64,000 nt of DNA from Macrostomum hystrix. Its lineage: Eukaryota; Platyhelminthes; Macrostomidae. Made by a program: the position numbers and the translations under genes. This document shows, piece by piece, positions 1 through 9,694 of this stretch; position 1 is the first letter of the stretch; each line of letters opens with the position of its first letter. The notes beneath the pieces were generated by a model. It did not search any database, was not told where the DNA came from, and was given only the letters and a program-made list of their open reading frames with translations. The stretch lies in NCBI GenBank assembly GCA_950097015.1, contig CATNEN010000005.1:5075501-5139500 (forward strand), in the 5' to 3' direction.

Positions 1-810
1 ATGCGAACGATGAATTTGAACGATGAACGATGAACGATGAATCTTTATCCGACAGTAGATAGACCTAACTGGCAATCTATCTGAAATTAAGTGGTTTCAG
101 TCAAATTCGTATCTTTTTAATCAAGATCGTATGAACAGATCTTTGTATGATTATCGATTTTTAAGAACACTCAGCACTGAAATCTCAGAGGAATCAAATG
201 AGAAGCAATCAAAAGAATTTCGAAGGAATTAAACAAATAAAAGAAATTCAAAGACAGACGAAACAATTCTAGGTTTCGGCAAGAGTGTTCTATTAAATAA
301 ATTCTGCTGACTGGTAAGTTACTAGTTTCAATTGTAGCTCGAACATTTTTTATCAGACTAATTTAAATGGCTAATAGTAATAAGTTTTTCAGCTATTAAA
401 ATATTCAACATTATTGAACAGGTACTTATCACACTAGCTGGAATGGTGGCATTGTTGACTGGCTTAAGGCAGTACTACCTAGCAACTGCTTTCCTTACAT
501 CAGTGCATCTGAGAACTGGTCACATTGTAAGTGCTTGACTAATCATGATCCTTTTGTGAAATACTTGGCACCTAACCCACAATTGATAGCTACTAGCTTT
601 TTGAGCCATTGGTTTCGATTATAAATGTGTACAGGTTCAGTTTGTCTAAAAAGGTGCTATGCATGCATATTTGAACTAAAAGGCTTACTAAACATAGACC
701 ACCTTTGTATGTCAGACCCTAAAGTGTCATAAAAATTATAGCCATTCATTGGCTATTGACAGCTGTTGGTACTAGCTAGGGTTATTTGGTCTGCTGCATT
801 CATGTGAGAC

Positions 811-1033
811 AATTTGTGTCCTTTAGCAAGACACTAATTTAACTCTGCATTGCTTCAGTTCACCCAGCTGTTAAATGGTACCAGCATTCGCTGGGATATT
901 TGAAGGTGGGTGTGGCGTCCCCCCAGACCATGGACTGTACAGCTGTACGCAGTCTTCAGATGCGCCGTGCAATAGCTCCGACTGTGCTGTCGGCTGCACA
1001 TCTGGCCCAATTGGTGTAATCAATTATTAGTTA
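811..1033 (+). mobile_element. tRNA-SINE family A, head-less copy
   Basis: The body of SINE family A without the tRNA-like head. It carries the TTTGTGTCCTTTAGCAAGAC block, the core TTCACCCAGCTGTTAAATGG, the CCATGGACTG block and a tail ending CATCTGGCCCAATTGGTGTA. Matching copies lie at 37776-37985 and 43650-43872. Confidence 0.7.
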
Positions 1034-1289
1034 TTTGCATCCATGTACAAGGTTGGTTTAAAAACACCTTTGTTCATTTATTAGTAGCTCTGATAACTTT
1101 AGAGATGGATGTGTAGTAGATCTTGAAACAGCAGCAAGTTAATGCAAGATAAATTACTTGTACTGGTATCTAGTATTTTGTCCTACCATAGCCAGTGATC
1201 CCAGTGTATACATGAGTTATTTGGTCTGGTTCAATAGTATTTAGCAGCTAAGTGTCGTCAAACTTATTAGCCTGTGGGCCACGTACAGA

Positions 1290-1556
1290 ACTATTGTGCA
1301 GCGCATCTGAAGACTGTGTACGGCTATGGACTACAGCCAGTACACTCCATTGACTGGGGGGAGGCTACACCCACCATAAGTTACCACAGCTAATACCGGT
1401 ACCCATCCATTTAATAGCTAGCTAGGTGAACTGAAGCAATTCAGAGTTAGTGCCTTTCTTAGAGACACAAATTGAAATAGGAGTCAGGAATCGAACCATC
1501 AAGCTTTAAGATGCGAGTCCAACGCTCTAACTGCTGGCTACAACCCAGCTCTGACA
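1290..1556 (-). mobile_element. tRNA-SINE family A, copy with tRNA-like head
   Basis: Read on the minus strand, it starts with a tRNA-like head: GTTGTAGCC..., TTAGAGCGTTGGACTCGC, then the B-box GGTTCGATTCC. The family A body follows. The head has A-box and B-box spacing typical of a pol III promoter. The corresponding copy in the second duplicated segment is 44335-44653. Confidence 0.7.
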
Positions 1557-1589
1557 TGTTTTAACTTAAGAATTTTACGGCTGTAAAAT

Positions 1590-1750
1590 GGGTACCAATA
1601 TTAACTAGGGGAACTGAATGTGGGTCTGGCATCCCTCAGTCCATGGACTGAACAGCCATGTGCAGCCTTTAGATACGAGCGTATGCTGCACAATAGCTGT
1701 GGCCGTGCTGTTGACCATACTGCACAATTGGCCGGATAGGTATAATAAAT
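1590..1750 (+). mobile_element. tRNA-SINE family A, truncated copy
   Basis: Core and tail part of the family A body (GGCTGTAAAATGGGTACC, then the CCATGGACTG block) without a head. It lies head to head with the minus-strand copy just to its left. The same pair exists at 44335-45245, where a second SINE family has inserted between them. Confidence 0.6.
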
Positions 1751-3279
1751 TATATTAATTACTTAGCCTGTATATAATATATGTGCTATGTTATTTATTT
1801 TTCTGCTCTGTTTAATACATTTAAAACCAACAAGCTAACCAACAACTCTCTTAACCACCTTATCCTTTTCAAACAGGTTAAGGAATGGCAAGATTCTCAA
1901 TCTGCATGTACGAGAGCTTACTGGAACTTCTACTGTATCTGGTGCTTGGCCAACAAGAGCTAGCCTGAATGCTGCTGCCATCCAAGATTATGAAAGGCAT
2001 GATTGACTATAGCTCACTGTTAACTGACAGATCTTTGCTTCTTAATGCCTAAGCATGACCAAAACTGCATGCCACATACCTAAACCAGCTAATAAGTAAT
2101 AATACGACATTTTTCATGACAATTAGTTCTCATATCATAGCTATATAACAGTTTCTTTCTTTCACTGTTTCAATAAAATAGGCACTTGTGAAAGCCCAAG
2201 AATAAACAGAAGTTAGACTTGAAGTATCTAGAGCAGAAAATAGGAATTGTAACCTAGCTATATAGTATATAGGCATTTAAGCCTCACATGGTACAATTCA
2301 TTATAGTTGCAAAAATATGTATTTTTTGCTAAATAAAAATAAATATACACTATGCGCTTTAAAATAACACTCTTTTTGTAAAAAATATTCCTGTAGCTTC
2401 ATAATATATCCTAACTATGCTACACTGACATTGCTGATCAAATAGACTTTCACTTAATAATTAACTTATATAGATAAACCACAAAGTAATGGCGAGTTTG
2501 ATATCGGTGTTTATATTCACTTTGTCTTGTCTAATGAATTTTAGTGTCTTACTGTGAATAAGTTTTTGAGAATCGAATCGATCGAATCGAGAATTCTCAC
2601 GTACATAATAGCTAATTAATTGAGGATCCGATCAGGTCAAAGTGAAAGTTTGCAGTGCATGCGCTTTCAAAAACTTTGCTCAGGCCATTCTTTCGTTTTT
2701 AAGCTGCAATTTGAAACTAAAAAAATTGATTCTGACTTCTTATTAAGTTTAGTGCAACTGGCTTCTTCTGAGACAAAACTTTTTATTGCCTGCGGTCAAA
2801 ATACATGTGTTTGTTAAATTTTACATTCACATCGCATTTTTACGGACTCAAATCGGACGGAAAACGGACCATCACAATTATGCGATTTCTACCTATTCTA
2901 TATACTCCTAAATACATAGCTATTCGAGATGTAATGCAATTAGAGCAGTTGTCGCAGTATCAATCATTTTATACGGCTATTGAGCGGTTTACTGCAGACG
3001 GCCGGAATATGCATGGCCGACCAGAAGATCGAATTGTATACACGCTCAGAATATTTTGATGATTCCACTATATACTCGTAAATTGTTTCACTGATGCACA
3101 CAAATTTTATTTCCTAGCTCTCACTGATCAGTAAAACAGTAAGTATATGTATAGTAAATAATTTATATCTAAAAACTAAATATTACGATTATACAAACCG
3201 AACATTTAACTTGCTGCACTACTAACGTTTAAATACGAGTAGTATTTCAAGCATGTTAGGTTCTGTACAGTAGATCAAA

Positions 3280-3790
3280 AAATGACCTTTTGCGGACTGG
3301 AATCGGACTGTTATAATTACACATTTTTTCATCTTTTAAATGCATAAGTAACAGAAAATAAAGCCTTTTATGACGTTTTCAGCAGCTAACTCAAGAATTT
3401 TTTTATGGAACATCGTCCTCCTCGTCGCCCTATTGAGGACTCAAAACGGACCGCGGACGCGTCGGCCTTTTGTGGACTAATTTCGGACTGTACGAATTAC
3501 ACATTTTTTCATCTTTTAAATGCATTTAGAACTGAAATCAAAGCCTTTTAAGACGTTTTTAGCAGCTAACTCACGAGTAATTTTTTTTTGGAACATCGTC
3601 CTTCTCGTCGGCCTTTTTCGGACTCAAATCGGACCATTTTGGAGCCGGTCGACGCGTCGGCCATTTTCGGACTAAAATCGGACTGTACGAAGTACACCTT
3701 TTTTCATCTTTTAAATGCATTTATAACTGAAATCAAGACCTCTTAAGACGTTTTCAGCAGCTAACTCGATTTTTTTTTAGCTGAGCTGTC
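3280..3790. repeat. Tandem ~180 bp units
   Basis: Three units share the string CATCTTTTAAATGCAT, followed by ...GACGTTTT(C/T)AGCAGCTAACTC, a run of T, and CATCGTCC. Each is separated by CGGACT...ATCGGAC phrases and GACGCGTCGGCC. The same units occur at 46780-47280. Confidence 0.75.
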
Positions 3791-3917
3791 ATAGGGTTAG
3801 ATCGAACCGTAGGCGTCGAAAAGACGTCTTTTCGACGATGCTTTTTACACCGGGTAGATTAAACATATATTTTCTATGAAGAACATGAACTATATGCTAC
3901 GTTTTCAATTTTTCCAG

Positions 3918-4513
3918 CTTTCATCAAGGACCCATATTACAAATTTGAGCCCAACGGGCCATTGCCGGATTTCATTCCGAAAGATATTGTTGTCGGCATT
4001 GAACTGTCTGCTGCCTGTGTCCGTGGTGCTGCTAGTATCCTTGGCATAAAATTTGCTAATAGCAAAATTCGAACTGTGAAAGGTACTTCATTTCAATACC
4101 TGACTGAAGATGGTAATGCACTTGCATACAGTAATGGTATAGCTATCTTTCGCACTCGAAGTATGGAAGCTGATTGCTGTCAGGATTTTTCAAAGCGGTG
4201 CAAGGCTGCAGAAGCGGGTAAGGTGTGGCTCGAAAGCAATGGATGGAAGGTTGTGGACAAGGAAATGTGTCGCCCGTCTGTTGCGGAGCACATATCAGAG
4301 GCGTTGAGGCATCTCGAATTGGCCGCATCGTTTTCGCCAGTGGAATTAATTTCTGTATTGAACATTTCTATCGCCTGCATTTGGCAGTTGCAAGCCGAAG
4401 TTCGTGTAGCTGCAGCAGTTGGGAGTGTGGACATGCCGGCGACAGCGGTAGAACGAAAGGCGGCGGCAGCGAGGGAGCGAGAGGCGGTGGAAGAGCGAGA
4501 GCAGGCGGCATAG
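3918..4513 (+). CDS. Terminal exon(s) of an unrecognised gene, possibly frameshifted
   Basis: An exon-like reading frame opens after a polypyrimidine stretch and CAG at 3917 (TTTTTCCAG). It begins FIKDPYYKFEPNGPLPDFIP and runs about 198 codons to a stop at 4511-4513. The last 30 residues are Ala/Glu/Arg-rich (AAAAREREAVEEREQAA). Directly downstream, another frame encodes a Lys/Arg-rich run (KKKRRKRKADLSD) and then TGGTGRKTYFTRR before a stop near 4626. A one- or two-base lesion in the purine-rich stretch may therefore have cut off the real C-terminus. There is no start codon in the exon, so upstream exons are missing or lie in the duplicated segment. I recognise no family. Splice signal and open length support coding; function unknown. 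Confidence 0.4.
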
Positions 4514-4730
4514 GAGAGAGGGAGATGAAAAGAAGAAGCGACGAAAGAGGAAGGCTGATCTGAGTGATATTACTGGTGGGACAGGTCGTAAGACTTATTT
4601 TACCAGAAGAATGGTCCAGATGTAAATTAATGCTCTTGGGTGTGCTATTATTTTCTCCTTTACCGCTTTTTGGTATTTGGCGGAACAGTTTTGAGCAGCA
4701 ATCGCTATGCGCAGAACCACTTGAGCACGT

Positions 4731-4794
4731 CGCCAATAAGGATGATTATTGCTTTGCAGACAAGACTGCTAAGCAATAATCATCCTTATTGGCG
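4731..4794. other. Perfect 24-bp inverted repeat, 16-nt loop
   Basis: The left arm 4731-4754 begins CGCCAATAAGGATGATTATT. The right arm 4771-4794 is its exact reverse complement. The loop is 4755-4770. In RNA this would be an uninterrupted 24-bp stem. Confidence 0.9.
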
Positions 4795-5743
4795 AATAAG
4801 CGAGCGAGTAAGTTTTACACCTGGTGCCCGAGAGAGTTTTGGATTGTTTTTTGTGTGTGCTGTCGACAAATGTGCTGGTTGACATTGTCGTTTTCTAATG
4901 TTAAGATGTTTGCTGTCTGTAGTAATGTTGAAGGACCACAGCTAATACGAAAATATATAACTGCAATTGACATCACCTCTTAGTACGCTTGCAATTCCGT
5001 CTTCTATGGAAATGCATTTTAATTTTTTCTATCGTACTCCGTTACTTATGCTGCATGGCAAGAAGAATACAACTTTTTCATCGCATGGCATAAAAAGTCT
5101 GCTGTTATAACACGTATTCTGCAAGTTGGTCTTGCAACTTTTTTAGCTCGGCAAAAGCCTTGAAGGGAAATATGAATTTAAACTTAATTTTTTCTTATTT
5201 TGACAGCTTTAACTCGACAAAATGCAGCTCGTCGCACAAAATAGAAGACTTTAACCCTCCGAAACTGTACATGTAGCACACAAAAATTAAAACGAAACTC
5301 GTTCATGAGTAAACTGAAAGCGAAAATAAAAAGTATATTTTTTGAGTATACTAAAAGGGCAAAATGAAAACAACGAATTGCGCGACCAAAAAGTTACATA
5401 AACGCTCAATTCTGCTGTCTGCTGGGCTGGGCGTCATTGCCCACATAAAAGTATAGAAGCGTAGAAGACATGCATTGCCGAGCACTTTTTGAAAGGCAAA
5501 AATTTGAAAGAGACCTAAAAATCTGCAGATCGTCGAGATCTGAAAATTGGCGACAAACAAAATAATATCTGCAATCATTTGCCAACTCTTCTCGTCGTGC
5601 ATTTGTGCGCTCTGTCGCTCTACACATCACCCCACACAAAAATGGTTGGTACTATATACTCGTAACATGAAATATTATGTTGCACTAAACTACTGCAAAC
5701 TACAAGCAGAAAATTTAGCACCATGTCCTTGAGGCAAAGACCA

Positions 5744-7151
5744 TCAGCAACGGCACGTTCCGACGATGTAGACTAAAAGAGTCGGTCTGCCACTGTTCCG
5801 CTGCCGACCCTCCTTATAAAATGGCAGTTTGCCTTGAGCACTAGATGCTGCGTCATCGTAGATGTAATGGGTGTTTCCACGAACGATGCGGCCGTAGAAA
5901 TGACCGGGCACAGCAATCGTTGTGCAACAGAGATTGTTACTCAAATTAGTGAATAAAATTCCATACTTTCGAAGCTTGCACCCAAGATACTAGTGTCCCA
6001 ATTTGCTTGAGATTCGTGTTTCGTGTAGCTGACAAGTTTATAAATAAACTTATTTTCGTGTGTCATTATTATAAGTGATTCAAATTATTTTAAGTGCCCG
6101 CTGACTTCATCATTTACAGCAAATGCAAGCTGGAAAATTCAGTGCCTGTTGCCTAACGCAACAAGGTATTCAGATTAACGAGAACAACGAAAAGTAGCAA
6201 GTATTGGTCATTAACTAGTTAAACTGTTAACTTTCTGTTAACGAAGTCAAGTTTTTTATTAACGATGCCCAACACATGCTGAAAGTAGCTAGCCTGAATC
6301 TGTAAGAATCACAAACGGCGCATTGAACCAGTCAATCGGTAGCATACATTGTAGTCCCATCATGAAGAAACTACGCGGATGACATCGCAGTCCTTCCACA
6401 GCTGCCTGTGAACTTCCCCATCGAAGTCTTTCTAAAGCCCTCTCAGTCCATGCTTTAATCTCCAAATATTATCAAGCACCCGAAGTTGATATTCAAGAGA
6501 AATGTCAAAGGCAGCGTGCACTTACTGAATGGATCCGTCCTCCGGGAAAGGATGCATGACTGAGTGAGGTGGGAGAGTCTCCCGACCCGATGCCGAATCT
6601 GGAATGCCCACAACCACAACTGGCGGTGGAAAGTTGGCAAAGAGGGGATGGTGTAAGTAGCGCGAGTCGAGGTTACAGTCGAGGCATTCCACACAGCGGT
6701 CGCCAGAAGTAAATACTTCCCGAAGATAGGCCTCGGGAGACATTAAGATCCGGCGGCTGTCACCAGAGGGCGCTTGCTCCGGAGTTGGAAGCACAAGTTG
6801 GTAGAAGCGCCGTGTCTCCTATTTGCGGCAGAAGGGGCAACCCACACGCTGAGTTATAGCATGAAACTCTCCGAGCACCCAGGTAGTAACATCCAGCGCT
6901 CCCTGGAATAGGCTTATATCGATTTCCTTGGAAGTGCTGGACCGGCGCCTCACGACAGCGCCACGCCGGTGCAATTCAGGACAACGCAGGAGCAGCCGAG
7001 CTCGAGCGAAATGGATACTCTCATGAGTAAAAGCCTGGACGGCTGCATGCAGAAAGTCAGTCAGGGGAGCACAATCATGGGGAAGTCGCTGGACTGCCGA
7101 AGTGAGCGGGGTGGTATGTTGGGCACTTCTATGTTTGTGGAGGGCAGTCAT
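5744..7151 (-). pseudogene. Ubiquitin-specific-protease-like gene with an in-frame stop, partial
   Basis: Two exons join in phase on the minus strand. Exon 7151-6526 ends at a consensus donor (CA then GTAAGT). The next exon, 5939-5744, begins after TTTGAG and ends in TGA. The first exon encodes a CPFC pair and later CVECLDC, the spacing seen in the zinc ribbon of peptidase C19 domains, with a PPVVVVGIP strand between this and the donor. The last exon encodes PGHFYGRIVRGNTHYIYDDA, which fits the catalytic His box (GHY...YDD) of C19 deubiquitinases. The catalytic Cys box is not visible, so upstream exons are missing. A TAG at 6821-6819 interrupts the frame, which reopens without a shift (ETRRFYQLVLPTPEQ). 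This suggests a decayed gene. The family call rests on motif spacing only. Confidence 0.4.
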
Positions 7152-7727
7152 AAAACAAGGAACCGATCGGGCATACGATAGGACTTAAGGGAAGCGTTCT
7201 CATTGGCTCAGAGGGTTAGCGAGTTGTCAAATGGTGGTCTTTTTCTCACGGGAATGCAGGAAGAATGAAAGGGCACTTAGTCAGGGGACATGGATGTTTA
7301 CAGCTAGAATGAGTCAATGGAACTGCGGGCACCTAAGTAAGGACGATATTATATGCTTTCGGGCCAGCTTAAAACTTACTATTAGTAAGGAGGTGAACTT
7401 TAGTGGGCAAGCTCGGGGTGACGTGTCGTTTCTTTTCCTTTAGAATTTTCAAAAATTGAGCAGCAACGCAGAAATGATTCAATGAAAGCCAACGAGGAAG
7501 TTAAACCAAAACTTGGTGACTCGGGATAAAGGAAAATGCACGCGGAGGCTGGATATATTTGTTTCGCAGTTACACAAGAACGTATGTACAAGAAATGAGC
7601 GATGAAGGTCAGGCTCAGGACTCCGTCTTTCTCATTCGCGGGCCCGGGCGATTGCCATGGCCAGCGCAGCGGCGGCCAGCCCAATTGTTATCACGAAAAA
7701 GCCACGGCTGCTGACACCAACACACGG

Positions 7728-7750
7728 CGACACCAAATACGTTGGTGTCG
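7728..7750. other. 9-bp inverted repeat CGACACCAA / TTGGTGTCG
   Basis: The arms at 7728-7736 and 7742-7750 are exact complements around a 5-base loop. More GGTGTCG copies lie around it (7708-7775). To the left, minus-strand codons read GLAAAALAMAIARARE and then stop, a possible hydrophobic C-terminus that I could not connect to a gene. Confidence 0.6.
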
Positions 7751-8415
7751 TATTTTTAGGTGTCGTGTCTTGTATTAATGTTGTAATTTTTCTTTTTGTA
7801 TTTCTGTGCTGCTGAAGAACATGTTATCTCACAACAGCCAAACAGTAGGATAGTCCATCTTTTTCCTAGATAGACTAGACTGCAAATTGTTAAATAAAAC
7901 AGTCAGTATATTGCACTTTATAGATGTGCTATTAAAATCAATGAGGATAATGTACATTGCACTCTTTAGAAGTGCTGTAAGCCTCAGTAGAAAGCTTTTT
8001 AATGTAGATTGATATAGCTATTATGTGCTGTATTCATTTTAACCACTTGCATTTAAAATAGTGCTGTGAAGCTAAAGTCTTAAAAATTGACCAAAGCTCT
8101 GAATACCTTGCACTCAAAATCTATGGGCACTTCTGGAAACCTTCTCGCTTGGCAAAAATAGATAAAAATATAGGTAGGGTCAGCTGTCAACTCACTATTT
8201 AAATCTGAGATCCATATTTGCCATCTGGTGTGCCTGATAATCTTTTGTATACAGCTATTTTGCTACTATACAAGGTGAGATCCTTGCGTTTTAGCATTAT
8301 AAAATGTTTACAATAGAGAGCCAATTCCAGTTAAAAAATTAACAATATCTTTTATATTTTACATGTAAATCAAAAGCACACACTCCATTACAAAAAATAT
8401 TTTCATGTGTTCAAT

Positions 8416-8551
8416 GTCCCGGTGTAAAAAACATCGTCCGGCGGACGATGATTTTTTGGGTCCGCCTGACTTTGACTTTTGGTCTATTGTACGCAGAAAT
8501 TTAGTCCGGCGGACGTCCGCCGTCGGCCGACGGAGGACCAATTTCGGACCA
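8416..8551. repeat. Terminus related to the dispersed segment, inverted
   Basis: It starts CCCGGTGTAAAAAACATCGTC, the inverse of the ends at about 3860 and 47345 (GACGATG...TTTTACACCGGG). It contains the 19-bp palindrome 8432-8450 (CATCGTCCG G CGGACGATG) and the CCAATTTCGGACC phrase. It looks like the end of a related element in the opposite orientation. Confidence 0.5.
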
Positions 8552-8552
8552 T

Positions 8553-8606
8553 TGTAAAATGTTGTGAATACTACTATTAGTAGTGTAGCTCTGAATGAAA
8601 AATCGT
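8553..8606. repeat. 54-bp direct repeat, left copy
   Basis: The match to 17138-17191 has one mismatch. It contains the palindrome ACTACTATTAGTAGT. The repeat pair flanks ~8.5 kb that holds the last two exons of the DUF4806 gene and both big minisatellites. Confidence 0.85.
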
Positions 8607-8750
8607 ATTAATTATTCTCTCGTATTCCTTTAAATAACTTATTAAACATGAACAAAAATATTTTAATTTTCTTATTGAAAAAATGAATGTTATCGTATAT
8701 TCTTATTAATTTTAATTTGCAAATACGTTACTCATTTCTTTATTTCACAG

Positions 8751-8972
8751 ATACAATATAACAGAAAGAGACAATTAAACAAACATTTGCAAGTTATAAA
8801 AGAAGAACAACTTGGAATAGAAGTAAGCAAGACAGAACTTGCTAAAAAATTAGGATTATTAAAAAATTACATACAAAAATACAGAAAGCAAAGTATAAAA
8901 TGCCTTTGCAGTAATACAACGCACAACAGGCAGCATAGACATGGGGTAAAAAATACTAATTTGAATACATAG
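8751..8972 (+). CDS. Possible Lys-rich exon of an unknown gene
   Basis: An open frame begins directly after a strong acceptor (TTCTTTATTTCACAG) and runs 73 codons to a stop at 8970-8972. It contains IKEEQLGIEVSKTELAKKLG, a helix-like Lys/Glu/Leu pattern. No start codon or partner exon is evident and no family is recognised. An AT-rich background makes a chance ORF possible. Confidence 0.2.
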   Translation: MQYNRKRQLNKHLQVIKEEQLGIEVSKTELAKKLGLLKNYIQKYRKQSIKCLCSNTTHNRQHRHGVKNTNLNT

Positions 8973-9128
8973 CAAGAAATATCATTGTGTACTATACTTA
9001 CTATACTCAACGTAAATAACGAAGCGCGTTTCTAAAGCATGTAGGAAAATAATAGAAAGGAAGACGAATAATTTTTATACCTCACAAAAACTACAAAATT
9101 TTGTGTATAAATCAAGACACATAAATAC

Positions 9129-9535
9129 GCTCGTACAATAATAATAATAATTAGACACTAGACTCAAGGGCCAGTGCAGGTGTTGTGTGTCAAGCACACT
9201 AGCAGGAGGGGACTGCACACCTAATGTAAATCCCCGGCTCTCTCGGACACCGGAATTGACAGCCTCATGTCAGCAATGTAATTAATTTTTCGATACATAT
9301 CGGCAGCATTCAAACCCCACTGAATTGCCGCACAGAGCAGCATTTTTCCACGCTGCCGGAATTATCATTACCCGACAAAATGTCGGTACTCATTTGCAGC
9401 TGAGTAGACTGTGGGCACATCAGGGCAAAGCAGCTTGCCAAAGACTGCACGAATAGTTCTAGACTAGGTCGGGAATCGAACCCAGGACCATCTGATCCAG
9501 AGTCCGACACCTTACTGACTGAGCTATCCGCCTTT
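9129..9535 (-). mobile_element. tRNA-SINE family B with 10-bp target duplication
   Basis: On the minus strand the element begins GGCGGATAGCTCAGTCAGTA (A-box region), then GTGTCGGACTCTGGATCAG and the B-box GGTTCGATTCC. The body contains CAGCTGCAAATGAGTACC and it ends in a run of ATT units. Both sides carry ACATAAATAC (9119-9128 and 9536-9545), an exact 10-bp target site duplication. It lies just 3' of the DUF4806 gene. A second copy is 44665-45072. Confidence 0.85.
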
Positions 9536-9694
9536 ACATAAATACAATTTAGAGTATAAATTGTGCCACATATGTCCCATTTTAGCTACTCACTAGCAAG
9601 TCGTTAGTAGTAGCATACGAATTATTAGAAGCATACGAATTATAGTTCCGAAAAATAAACGAAAGTTGGGATTTATGAGTGAGAGACACTTAAT

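Larger units (their letters stand above)
80..3855. repeat. Dispersed ~4 kb duplicated segment, copy 1
   Basis: This segment matches 42995-47345 nearly base for base over long stretches, in the same order and orientation. Homology starts near 80, where the flanking sequence of the two copies diverges. It contains splice-like signals and short exon-like stretches: a hydrophobic stretch near 430-520, and a final exon-like stretch after a polypyrimidine-AG at about 1876. Copy 1 lacks one T in the hydrophobic stretch that copy 2 keeps (TTTCCTTAC against TTTCCTTTAC), so its frame is broken. The 3' part (3280-3790) is built from about three tandem ~180 bp units rich in the phrase CGGACTNAAATCGGAC. 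The end reads GACGATG...TTTTACACCGGG. I cannot tell whether it is a DNA transposon or a duplicated pseudogene segment. Confidence 0.7.

Noticed and set aside
1781-1963. 60-codon ORF repeated at 45275-45457 as a conserved small gene
   Set aside because: Both copies belong to the duplicated segment. Another frame of the same exon-like stretch is equally open, and a continuous gene could not be built.
9466-9535. Functional tRNA genes in the tRNA-like heads
   Set aside because: They are 5' heads of SINEs with bodies, tails and target duplications. Anticodon arms are irregular.
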